Assembly: GCF_029227915.1 (NCBI RefSeq)
Contig: NC_079886.1
Span: 2,542,001 to 2,606,000 of the forward strand
Reading direction: 5' to 3'
Length of the DNA: 64,000 bases
Source: Hydractinia symbiolongicarpus
Taxonomy: Eukaryota; Cnidaria; Hydrozoa; Anthoathecata; Hydractiniidae
Below, piece by piece: positions 1 through 10,937 of the stretch; the first letter of the stretch is position 1; every line of letters begins with the position of its first letter. Below the pieces are notes generated by a model. That model did not search any database. It was not told the origin of the DNA and worked only from the letters and a program-made list of their open reading frames with translations. A program made the position numbers and the translations under genes.

Positions 1-204
1 TACAAGTCTCATGCGTTTTAGTGGTGAAAAAATAATTTAAAAAATCATTCGGGAAATGAATTTACTCCCTGGGTACTTTCTTTGTATACTTTTGACTATA
101 CGGGCCGAGTCCGGGATTTACGGGAAATCGCGGGTTTTCGTTTGCCGGCGATTAAACTTCTTTTATTTAGCGTCTCATCAAAAATGAAAACATTTTTTGA
201 AAAC
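1..204 (+). repeat. Reference monomer used for phase (generic type)
   Basis: This unit defines the phase used here. In monomer coordinates, 1-20 is the conserved TACAAGTCTCATGCGTTTTA. Positions 27-44 are an A/T-rich stretch with two A-runs and a TAA stop in one frame. Positions 46-80 are the main subfamily-diagnostic region. Positions 81-100 contain GTATAC and GACTATA. Positions 101-134 are a CGGG-rich run, 141-160 are TTTGCCGGCGATTAAACTTC, and 171-199 carry GCGTCTCATC and an A/T-rich dyad. This copy is 204 bp because of one extra T in the last T-run (191-200). Base composition of the 203-bp form, counted by hand, is about 37% GC. Confidence 0.95.
101..150 (+). other. Phased CGGG run within the monomer
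   Basis: CGGG occurs at 101, 112, 121 and 131, and a related CCGGCG sits at 145-150. The first four spacings are therefore 11, 9 and 10 bp, about one helical turn each. The arrangement is repeated in nearly every monomer. It sits between A/T-rich flanks, a pattern that could favour rotational positioning of a nucleosome; that role is inference. It also contains most of the CpGs of the unit. In some subfamilies single steps are lost (for example ACGGAAAATCGAGGG, or TATGCAGGCG in place of TTTGCCGGCG). Confidence 0.7.
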
Positions 205-1802
205 TACAAGTCTCATGCGTTTTAGTGGTGAAAAAATAATTTAAAAAATCGTTCGGGAAATGAGTTTACTCCCTGGGTACTTTCTTTGTATACTTTTGAC
301 TATACGGGCCTAGTACGGGATTTACGGGAAATCGCGGGTTTTCGTTTGCCGGCGATTAAACTTCTTTTATTTAGCGTCTCAAAAAAAATGAAATTAATTT
401 TGAAAACTACAAGTCTCATGCGTTTTAGTGGTGAAAAAATAATTTAAAAAATCGTTCGGGAAATGAATTTACTCGCAGGGTACTTTCTTTGTACACTTTT
501 GACTATACGGGCCGAGTCCGGGATTTACGGGAAATCGCAGGTTTTCGTTTGCCGGCGATTAAACTTCTTTTATTTAGCGTCTTATCAAAAATGAAAACAT
601 TTTTGAAAACTACAGGTCTCATGCGTTTTAGTGGTGAAAAAATAATTTAAAAAATCGTTCGGGAAGTGAGTTTACTCCTTGAGTACTTTCTTTGTATACT
701 TTTGACTATACGGGGCTAGTACCGGATTTACGGGAAATCGCAGGTTTTCGTTTGCCGGCGATTAAACTTCTTTTATTCAGCGTCTTATCAAAATAGAAAA
801 CATTTTTGAAAACTACAAGTCTCATGCGTTTTAGTGGTGAGAAAATAATTTAAAAAATCGTTTTGAAAATCAGTTTACTCACAGGGTACTTTCTTTGTAT
901 ACATTCGACTATAGGGGCCAAGCCCGGGATTTACAGGAAAACGCGGGTTTTCCTTTGCCGGCGATTAAACTTCTTTTATTCAGCGTCTCATCAAAAATGA
1001 AAACATTTTTGAGAACTACAAGTCTCATGCGTTTTAGTGGTAAAAAAATAATTTAAAAAATCATTCGAGAAATCAGTTTACTCCCTGGGTACTTTTTTTG
1101 TATACTTTTGACTATACGGGCCGAATACGGGATTTACAGGAAATCACGGGTTTTCGTTTGCCGGCGATTAAACTTCTTTTATTCAGCGTCTTATCAAAAA
1201 TGAAAACATTTTTGAGAACTACAAGTCTCATGCGTTTTAGTGGTGAAAAAATAATTTAAAAAATCATTCGAGAAATCAGTTTACTCCCTGGGTACTTTTT
1301 TTGTATACTTTTGACTATACGGGCCGAATACGGGATTTACAGGAAATCACGGGTTTTCGTTTGCCGGCGATTAAACTTCTTTTATTCAGCGTCTCATCAA
1401 AAATGAAAATAATTTTGAAAACTACAAGTCTCATGCGTTTTAGTGGTGAAAAAATAATTTAAAAAATCATTCGGTAAATCAGTTTACTCCCTGGGTACTT
1501 TTTTTGGGTACTTTTGACTATACGGGCCGAGTACGGGATTTACGGGAAATCACGGGTTTTTGTTTGCCGGCGATTAAACTTCTTTTATTCAGCGTCTCAT
1601 CAAAAATGAAAATAATTTTGAAAACTACAAGTCTCATGCGTTTTAGTGGTGAAAAAATAATTTAAAAAATCATTCGGGAAATCAGTTTACTCCCTGGGTA
1701 CTTTCTTTGTATACTTTTGACTATACGGGCCTAGTACGGGATTTACGGGAAATCGCGGGTTTTCGTTTGCCGGCGATTAAACTTCTTTTATTTAGCGTCT
1801 CA

Positions 1803-1824
1803 TCAAAAATGAAAACATTTTTGA
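1803..1824. other. Representative A/T-rich dyad (9-bp arms, AAAA loop)
   Basis: TCAAAAATG at 1803-1811 and CATTTTTGA at 1816-1824 are perfect reverse complements separated by AAAA. The same dyad occurs in the many monomers that have GAAAACATTTTTG at this place, so it recurs at about 203-bp intervals. Other subfamilies have GAAAATAATTTTG or GAAATTAATTTTG, which shorten the outer arms to TCAAAA/TTTTGA, while GAAAATATTTTTG keeps TCAAAAAT/ATTTTTGA. It could extrude as a small cruciform or be a protein-binding dyad; neither is shown here. Confidence 0.75.
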
Positions 1825-2434
1825 AAACTACAAGTCTCATGCGTTTTAGTGGTGAAAAAATAATTTAAAAAATCGTTCGGAAAATGAGTTTACTCCCTGG
1901 GTACTTTCTTTGTATACTTTTGACTATACGGGCCGAGTACGGGATTTATGGGAAATCGCGGGTTTTCGTTTGCCGGCGATTAAACTTCTTTTATTTAGCG
2001 TCTCAAAAAAAATGAAATTAATTTTGAAAACTACAAGTCTCATGCGTTTTAGTGGTGAAAAAATAATTTAAAAAATCGTTCGGGAAATGAATTTACTCGC
2101 AGGGTACTTTCTTTGTATACTTTTGACTATACGGGCCGAGTCCGGGATTTACGGGAAATCGCAGGTTTTCGTTTGCCGGCGATTAAACTTCTTTTATTTA
2201 GCGTCTTATCAAAAATGAAAACATTTTTGAAAACTACAAGTCTCATGCGTTTTAGTGGTGAAAAAATAATTTAAAAAATCGTTCGGGAAATGAGTTTACT
2301 CCTTGAGTACTTTCTTTGTATACTTTTGACTATACGGGCCGAATACGGGATTTACGGGAAATCACGGGTTTTCGTTTGCCGGCGATTAAACTTCTTTTAT
2401 TCAGCGTCTCATCAAAAATGAAAATAATTTTGAA

Positions 2435-3240
2435 AACTACAAGTCTCATGCGTTTTAGTGGTGAAAAAATAATTTAAAAAATCATTCGGGAAATCAGTTT
2501 ACTCCCTGGGTACTTTTTTTGGGTACTTTTGACTATACGGGCCGAGTACGGGATTTACGGGAAATCACGGGTTTTTGTTTGCCGGCGATTAAACTTCTTT
2601 TATTCAGCGTCTCATCAAAAATGAAAATAATTTTGAAAACTACAAGTCTCATGCGTTTTAGTGGTGAAAAATTAATTTAAAAAATCATTCGGGAAATCAG
2701 TTTACTCCCTGGGTACTTTTTTTGGGTACTTTTGACTATACGGGCCGAGTACGGGATTTACGGGAAATCGCGGGTTTTCGTTTGCCGGCAATTAAACTTC
2801 TTTTATTCAGCGTCTCATCAAAAATGAAAACATTTTTGAAAACTACAAGTCTCATGCGTTTTAGTGGTGAAAAAATAATTTAAAAAATCGATCGGGAAAT
2901 GAGTTTACTCCCTGGGAACTTTCTTTGTGTACTTTTGACTATACGGGCCGAGTCCAGGATTTACGGGAAATCGCGGGTTTTCGTTTGCCGGCGATTAAAT
3001 TTCTTTTATTCAGCGTCTCATCAAAAATGAAAACATTTTTGAAAACTACAAGTCTCATGCGTTTTAGTGGTGAAAAAATAATTTAAAAAATCATTCGGGA
3101 AATGAATTTACTCCCTGGGTACTTCTTTTGTATACTTTTGACTATACGGGCCGAGTACGGGATTTACGGGAAATCGCGGGTTCTCGTTTGCCGGCGATTA
3201 AACTTCTTTTATTCAGCGTCTCATCAAAAATGAAATTAAT
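2435..3240 (+). repeat. Segmental duplication 1, upstream copy (23-monomer offset)
   Basis: A run of about four monomers matches 7,100-7,905 at an offset of about 4,665 bp. Shared rare variants in order are a T-run followed by GGGTAC, GAAAAATTAATTT, GATCGGGAAATGAG, CTTTGTGTAC, GATTAAATTTC, GGTACTTCTTTTG and GGGTTCTCG. A few single-base differences remain (for example CTGGGAAC here against CTGGGTAC), so the copies are not the newest in the window. Confidence 0.8.
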
Positions 3241-4869
3241 TTTGAAAACTACAAGTCTCATGCGTTTTAGTGGTGAAAAAATAATTTAAAAAATCGTTCG
3301 GGAATTGAATTTACTCCATGGGTACTTTCTTTGTATACTTTTGACTATACGGGCCGAGTCCGGGATTTACGGGAAATCGCGGGTTTTCGTTTGCCGGCGA
3401 TTAAACTTCTTTAATTTAGCGTTTCATCAAAAATGAAAACATTTTTGAAAACTACAAGTCTCATGCGTTTTAGTGGTGAAAAAATAATTTTAAAAATCGT
3501 TCGGGAATTGAATTTACTCCATGGGTACTTTCTTTATATACTTTTGACTATACGGGCCGAGTCCGGGATTTACGGGAAATCGCGGGTTTTCGTTTGCCGG
3601 CGATTAAACTTCTTTAAATTAGCGTTTCATCAAAAATGAAAACATTTTTTAAAACTACAAGTCTCATGCGTTTTAGTGGTGAAAAAATAATTTAAAAAAT
3701 CGTTCGGGAATTGAATTTACTCCATGGGTACTTTCTTTGTATACTTTTGACTATACGGGCCGAGTCCAGGATTTACGGGAAATCGCGAGTTTTCGTTTGC
3801 CGGCGATTAAACTTCTTTTATTTAGCGTCTCATCAAAAATGAAAACATTTTTGAAAACTACAAGTCTCATGCGTTTTAGTGGTGAAAAAATAATTTAAAA
3901 AATCGTTCGGGAAATCAGTTTACTTCCTGGGTACTTTTTTGTGTACTTTTGACTATACGGGCCGAGTACGGGATTTACGGGAAATCGCGAGTTTGCGTTT
4001 GCCGGCAATTAAACTTCTTTTATTTAGCGTCTCATCAAAAATGAAAACATTTTTGAAAACTACAAGTCTCATGCGTTTTAGTGGTGAAAAAATAATTTTA
4101 AAAATCGTTCGGGAATTGAATTTACTCCATGGGTACTTTCTTTGTATACTTTTGACTATACGGGCCGAGTCCGGGATTTACGGGAAATCGCGAGTTTTCG
4201 TTTGCCGGCGATTAAACTTCTTTTATTTAGCGTCTCATCAAAAATGAAAACATTTTTGAAAACTACAAGTCTCATGCGTTTTAGTGGTGAAAAAATAATT
4301 TAAAAAATCGTTCGGGAAATGAATTTACTCGCAGGGTACTTTCTTTATATACTTTTGACTATACGGGCCGAGTCCGGGATTTACGGGAAATCGCGGGTTT
4401 TCGTTTGCCGGCGATTAAACTTCTTTAAATTAGCGTTTCATCAAAAATGAAAACATTTTTGAAAACTACAAGTCTCATGCGTTTTAGTGGTGAAAAAATA
4501 ATTTAAAAAATCGTTCGGGAATTGAATTTACTCCATGGGTACTTTTTTTGTATACTTTTGACTATACGGGCCGAGTCCAGGATTTACGGGAAATCGCGAG
4601 TTTTCGTTTGCCGGCGATTAAACTTCTTTTATTTAGCGTCTCATCAAAAATGAAAACATATTTAGAAAACTACAAGTCTCATGCGTTTTAGTGGTGAAAA
4701 AATAATTTAAAAAATCGTTCGGGAAATCAGTTTACTTCCTGGGTACTTTCTTTATATACTTTTGACTATACGTGCCGCGTCCGGGATTTACGGGAAATCG
4801 CGGGTTTTCGTTTGCCGGCGATTAAACTTCTTTAAATTAGCGTTTCATCAAAAATGAAAACATTTTTTA

Positions 4870-6045
4870 AAACTACAAGTCTCATGCGTTTTAGTGGTGA
4901 AAAAATAATTTAAAAAATCGTTCGGGAATTGAATTTACTCCATGGGTACTTTTTTTGTATACTTTTGACTATACGGGCCGAGTCCAGGATTTACGGGAAA
5001 TCGCGAGTTTTCGTTTGCCGGCGATTAAACTTCTTTTATTTAGCGTCTCATCAAAAATGAAAACATTTTTGAAAACTACAAGTCTCATGCGTTTTAGTGG
5101 TGAAAAAATAATTTAAAAAATCGTTCGTGAAATCAGTTTACTTCCTGGGTACTTTTTTGTGTACTTTTGACTATACGGGCCGAGTACGGGATTTACGGGA
5201 AATCGCGGGTTTGCGTTTGCCGGCAATTAAACTTCTTTTATTTAGCGTCTCATCAAAAATGAAAACATTTTTGAAAACTACAAGTCTCATGCGTTTTAGT
5301 GGTGACAAAATAATTTAAAAAATCGTTCGGGAAATGAGTTTACTCCCTGGGTACTTTCTTTGTATATTTTTGACTATACGGGCCGAGCCCGGGATTTACG
5401 GGAAATCGCGGGTTTTCGTTTGCCGGCGATTAAACTCCTTTTATTTAGCGTCTCATCAAAAATAAAAACATTTTTGAAAACTAAAGTCTCATGCGTTTTA
5501 GTGGTGAAAAAATAATTTAAAAAATCGTTCGGGAAGTGAATTTACTCGCAGGGTACTTTCTTTGTATACTTTTGACTATAAGGGCAGAGTCCGTGATTTA
5601 CGGGAAATCGCGGGTTTTCGTTTGCCGGCGATTAAACTTCTTTTATTTAGCGTCTCATCAAAAATGAAAACATTTTTGAAAACTACAAGTGTCATGCGTT
5701 TTAGTGGTGAAAAAATAATTTCAAAAATCGTTCGGGAAATGAGTTTACTCCTTGAGTGCCTTCTGTGTATACTTTTGACTATACGGGTCGAGTACTGGAT
5801 TTGCGGGAAATCGCAGGTTTTCGTTTGCCGGCGATTAAACTTCTTTTATTCAGCGTCTTATCAAAAATGAAAAAATTTTTGAAAACTACAAGTCTCATGC
5901 GTTTTAGTGGGGAAAAACTAATTTAAAAAATCGTTCTGAAAATCATTTTACTCACAGGGTACTTTCTTTGTATACATTCGACTATAGGGGCCACGCCCGG
6001 GATTTACAGGAAATCGCGGGTTTTCGTTTGCCGGCGAATAAACTT
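4870..6045 (+). repeat. Segmental duplication 2, upstream copy (offset 3,852 bp)
   Basis: This block matches 8,722-9,897 at an offset of 3,852 bp (19 monomers). Shared rare variants include ACTTCCTGGGTAC with GTGTAC, TTTGCGTTTGCCGGCAATT, AACTAAAGTCTC (a 2-bp loss), CTATAAGGGCAGAG, AAGTGTCATG, CGGGTCGAGTACTGG and GGCCACGCCCGGG. Just upstream (about 4,640-5,045) this copy has two extra monomers created through a hybrid unit near 4,728. The copies diverge again after GCGAATAAACTTC. Confidence 0.8.
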
Positions 6046-7099
6046 CTGTTATTCAGCGTCTCATCAAAAATGAAAACATTTTTGAGAACTACAAGTCTCA
6101 TGCGTTTTAGTGGTGAAAAAATAATTTAAAAAATCATTCGAGAAATCAGTTTACTCCCTGGGTACTTTTTTGTATACTTTTGACTATACGGGCCGAGTAC
6201 GGAATATACGGGAAATCGCGGGTTTTCGTTTCCCGGCGATTAAACTTCTTTTATTTAGCGTCTCTTCAAAAATGAAAATATTTTTGAAAACTACAAGTCT
6301 CATGCGTTTTAGTGGTGAAAAAATAATTTAAAAAATCGTTCTGAAAATCATTTTACTCACAGGGTACTTTCTTTGTATACATTCGACTATAGGGGCCAAG
6401 CCCGGGATTTTCAGGAAATCGCGGGTTTTCGTTTGCCGGCGAATAAACTTCTTTTATTCAGCGTCTCATCAAAAATGAAATTAATTTTAAAAACTACAAG
6501 TCTCATGCGTTTTAGTGGTGAAAAAATAATTTAAAAATCGTTCGGGAAATAAATTTACTCCCAGGGTACTTTCTTTGTATACTTTTGACTATACGGGCCG
6601 AGTCCAGGATTTCCGGGAAATCGCGGGTTTTCGTTTGCCGGCGATTAAACTTCTTTAATTTAGCGTTTCATCAAAAATGAAAATAATTTTGAAAACTACA
6701 AGTCTCATGCGTTTTAGTGGTGAAAAAATAATTTAAAAAATCATTCGGGAAATCAGTTTACTCCCTGGGTACTTTTTTTGGGTACTTTTGACTATACGGG
6801 CCGAGTACGGGATTTACGGGAAATCACGGGTTTTTGTTTGCCGGCGATTAAACTTCTTTTATTCAGCGTCTCATCAAAAATGAAAATAATTTTGAAAACT
6901 ACAAGTCTCATGCGTTTTAGTGGTGAAAAAATAATTTAAAAAATTGTTCGGGAAATGAACTTACTCCCTGGGTACTTTCTTTGTATACTTTTGACTATAC
7001 CGGCCGAGTACGGGATTTACGGGAAATCGCGGGTTTTCGTTTGCCGGCAATTAAACTTCTTTTATTCAGCGTCTCATCAAAAATGAAAACATTTTTGAA

Positions 7100-7905
7100 A
7101 ACTACAAGTCTCATGCGTTTTAGTGGTGAAAAAATAATTTAAAAAATCATTCGGGAAATCAGTTTACTCCCTGGGTACTTTTTTTGGGTACTTTTGACTA
7201 TACGGGCCGAGTACGGGATTTACGGGAAATCACGGGTTTTTGTTTGCCGGCGATTAAACTTCTTTTATTCAGCGTCTCATCAAAAATGAAAATAATTTTG
7301 AAAACTACAAGTCTCATGCGTTTTAGTGGTGAAAAATTAATTTAAAAAATCATTCGGGAAATCAGTTTACTCCCTGGGTACTTTTTTTGGGTACTTTTGA
7401 CTATACCGGCCGAGTACGGGATTTACGGGAAATCGCGGGTTTTCGTTTGCCGGCAATTAAACTTCTTTTATTCAGCGTCTCATCAAAAATGAAAACATTT
7501 TTGAAAACTACAAGTCTCATGCGTTTTAGTGGTGAAAAAATAATTTAAAAAATCGATCGGGAAATGAGTTTACTCCCTGGGTACTTTCTTTGTGTACTTT
7601 TGACTATACGGGCCGAGTCCAGGATTTACAGGAAATCGCGGGTTTTCGTTTGCCGGCGATTAAATTTCTTTTATTCAGCGTCTCATCAAAAATGAAAACA
7701 TTTTTGAAAACTACAAGTCTCATGCGTTTTAGTGGTGAAAAAATAATTTAAAAAATCATTCGGGAAATGAATTTACTCCCTGGGTACTTCTTTTGTATAC
7801 TTTTGACTATACGGGCCGAGTACGGGATTTACGGGAAATCGCGGGTTCTCGTTTGCCGGCGATTAAACTTCTTTTATTCAGCGTCTCATCAAAAATGAAA
7901 TTAAT
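7100..7905 (+). repeat. Segmental duplication 1, downstream copy
   Basis: This is the counterpart of 2,435-3,240, with the same series of rare variants in the same order. Private changes here include CTATACCGGCC and TTTACAGG. Beyond its end this copy carries one extra type A monomer (CTCGCAGGG with CTTTATTTGCATAC) before both copies resume the CTCCATGGG type. Confidence 0.8.
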
Positions 7906-8721
7906 TTTGAAAACTTCAAGTCTCATGCGTTTTAGTGGTGAAAAAATAATTTAAAAAGTCGTTCGGGAAATGAATTTACTCGCAGGGTACTTTATTTGCA
8001 TACTTTTGACTATACGGGCCGAGTCCGGGATTTACGGGAAATCGCGGGTTTTCGTTTGCCGGCGATTAAACTTCTTTAATTTAGCGTTTCATCAAAAACG
8101 AAAACATTTTTGAAAACTACAAGTCTCATGCGTTTTAGTGGTGAAAAAATAATTTAAAAAATCGTTCGGGAATTGAATTTACTCCATGGGTACTTTCTTT
8201 GTATACTTTTGACTATACGGGCCGAGTCCGGGATTTACGGGAAATCGCGGGTTTTCGTTTGCCGGCGATTAAACTTCTTTAATTTAGCGTTTCATCAAAA
8301 ATGAAAACATTTTTGAAAACTACAAGTCTCATGCGTTTTAGTGGTGAAAAAATAATTTAAAAAATCGTTCGGGAATTGAATTTACTCCATGGGTACTTTC
8401 TTTGTATACTTTTGACTATACGGGCCGAGTCGGGATTTACGGGAAATCGCGAGTTTTCGTTTGCCGGCGATTAAACTTCTTTTATTTAGCGTCTCATCAA
8501 AAATGAAAACATTTTTGAAAACTACAAGTCTCATGCGTTTTCGTGGTGAAAAAATAATTTAAAAAATCGTTCGGGAAATGAATTTACTCGCAGGGTACTT
8601 TCTTTATATACTTTTGACTATACGGGCCGAGTCCGGGGTTTACGGGAAATCGCGGGTTTTCGTTTGCCGGCGATTAAACTTCTTTAAATTAGCGTTTCAT
8701 CAAAAATGAAAACATTTTTGA

Positions 8722-9897
8722 AAACTACAAGTCTCATGCGTTTTAGTGGTGAAAAAATAATTTAAAAAATCGTTCGGGAATTGAATTTACTCCATGGGTT
8801 CTTTTTTTGTATACTTTTGACTATACGGGCCGAGTCCAGGATTTACGGGAAATCGCGAGTTTTCGTTTGCCGGCGATTAAACTTCTTTTATTTAGCGTCT
8901 CATCAAAAATGAAAACATTTTTGAAAACTACAAGTCTCATGCGTTTTAGTGGTGAAAAAATAATTTAAAAAATCGTTCGGGAAATCAGTTTACTTCCTGG
9001 GTACTTTTTTGTGTACTTTTGACTATACGGGCCGAGTACGGGATTTACGGGAAATCGCGGGTTTGCGTTTGCCGGCAATTAAACTTCTTTTATTTAGCGT
9101 CTCATCAAAAATGAAAACATTTTTGAAAACTACAAGTCTCATGCGTTTTAGTGGTGAAAAAATAATTTAAAAAATCGTTCGGGAAATGAGTTTACTCCCT
9201 GGGTACTTTCTTTGTATATTTTTGACTATACGGGCCGAGCCCGGGATTTACGGGAAATCGCGGGTTTTCGTTTGCCGGCGATTAAACTCCTTTTATTTAG
9301 CGTCTCATCAAAAATAAAAACATTTTTGAAAACTAAAGTCTCATGCGTTTTAGTGGTGAAAAAATAATTTAAAAAATCGTTCGGGAAGTGAATTTACTCG
9401 CAGGGTACTTTCTTTGTATACTTTTGACTATAAGGGCAGAGTCCGTGATTTACGGGAAATCGCGGGTTTTCGTTTGCCGGCGATTAAACTTCTTTTATTT
9501 AGCGTCTCATCAAAAATGAAAACATTTTTGAAAACTACAAGTGTCATGCGTTTTAGTGGTGAAAAAATAATTTCAAAAATCGTTCGGGAAATGAGTTTAC
9601 TCCTTGAGTGCCTTCTTTGTATACTTTTGACTATACGGGTCGAGTACTGGATTTGCGGGAAATCGCAGGTTTTCGTTTGCCGGCGATTAAACTTCTTTTA
9701 TTCAGCGTCTTATCAAAAATGAAAATATTTTTGAAAACTACAAGTCTCATGCGTTTTAGTGGGGAAAAAATAATTTAAAAAATCGTTCTGAAAATCATTT
9801 TACTCACAGGGTACTTTCTTTGTATACATTCGACTATAGGGGCCACGCCCGGGATTTACAGGAAATCGCGGGTTTTCGTTTGCCGGCGAATAAACTT
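8722..9897 (+). repeat. Segmental duplication 2, downstream copy
   Basis: This is the counterpart of 4,870-6,045. Its AACTAAAGTCTC variant at 9,331 recurs once more at 10,142, so a four-monomer piece (about 811 bp) of this copy was itself duplicated downstream. Confidence 0.78.
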
Positions 9898-10937
9898 CTT
9901 TTATTTAGCGTCTCATCAAAAATGAAAACATTTTTGAAAACTACAAGTCTCATGCGTTTTAGTGGTGAAAAAACAATTTAAAAAATCGATCGGGAAATGA
10001 GTTTACTCCCTGGGTACTTTCTTTGTATATTTTTGACTATACAGGCCGAGCCCGGGATTTACGGGAAATCGCGGGTTTTCGTTTGCCGGCGATTAAACTC
10101 CTTTTATTTAGCGTCTCATCAAAAATAAAAACATTTTTGAAAACTAAAGTCTCATGCGTTTTAGTGGTGAAAAAATAATTTAAAAAATCGTTCGGGAAGT
10201 GAATTTACTCGCAGGGTACTTTCTTTGTATACTTTTGACTATAAGGGCAGAGTCCGTGATTTACGGGAAATCGCGGGTTTTCGTTTGCCGGCGATTAAAC
10301 TTCTTTTATTTAGCGTCTCATCAAAAATGAAAACATTTTTGAAAACTACAAGTCTCATGCGTTTTAGTGGTGAAAAAATAATTTAAAAAATCATTCGAGA
10401 AGTCAGTTTACTCCCTGGGTACTTTTTTGTATACTTTTGACTATACGGGCCGAGTACGGGATATACGGGAAATCGCGGGTTTTCGTTTCCCGGCGATTAA
10501 ACTTCTTTTATTTAGCGTCTCATCAAAAATGAAAACATTTTTGAAAACTACAAGTCTCATGCGTTTTAGTGGTGAAAAAATAATTTTAAAAATCGTTCAG
10601 GAAATGAGTTTACTCCTTGAGTGCTTTCTTTGTATACTTTTGACTATACGGGTCGAGTACCGGATTTGCGGGAAATCGCAGGTTTTCGTTTGCCGGCGAT
10701 TAAACTTCTTTTATTCAGCGTCTTATCAAAAATGAAAATATTTTTGAAAACTACAAGTCTCATGCGTTTTAGTGGTGAAAAAATAATTTAAAAAAAACGT
10801 TCTGAAAATCATTTTACTCACAGGGTACTTTCTTTGTATACATTCGACTATAGGGGCCAAGCCCGGGATTTACAGGAAATCGCGGGTTTTCGTTTGCCGG
10901 CGAATAAACTTCTTTTATTCAGCGTCTCATCAAAAAT

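Noticed and set aside
85-100. Promoter-like TATA (TGTATACTTTTGACTATA)
   Set aside because: A TATA-like word in an A/T-rich repeat with no downstream gene is not evidence for a promoter; it recurs in every monomer.
135-155. Possible CENP-B box in TTTTCGTTTGCCGGCGATTA
   Set aside because: It shares TTCG but not the required A and CGGG positions of the core NTTCGNNNNANNCGGGN. I found no full core match in the typical monomer on either strand.
141-175. Yeast-type replication origin consensus in CTTCTTTTATTTAGCG
   Set aside because: It does not fit WTTTAYRTTTW at the central and right positions, and nothing else indicates an origin.
4860-4875. Small losses such as TTTTTTAAAAC and AACTAAAG as functional variants
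   Set aside because: They are 1-2-bp changes in homopolymers or single bases. They are useful as lineage markers but show no sign of function.
5562-5870. 102-codon plus-strand open frame, and similar 62-121-codon frames on both strands
   Set aside because: They start and stop inside satellite monomers, recur with the repeat, and exist because 203 is not a multiple of 3 and some monomers lack one TAA. No start context, domain, signal peptide or codon bias supports a gene.
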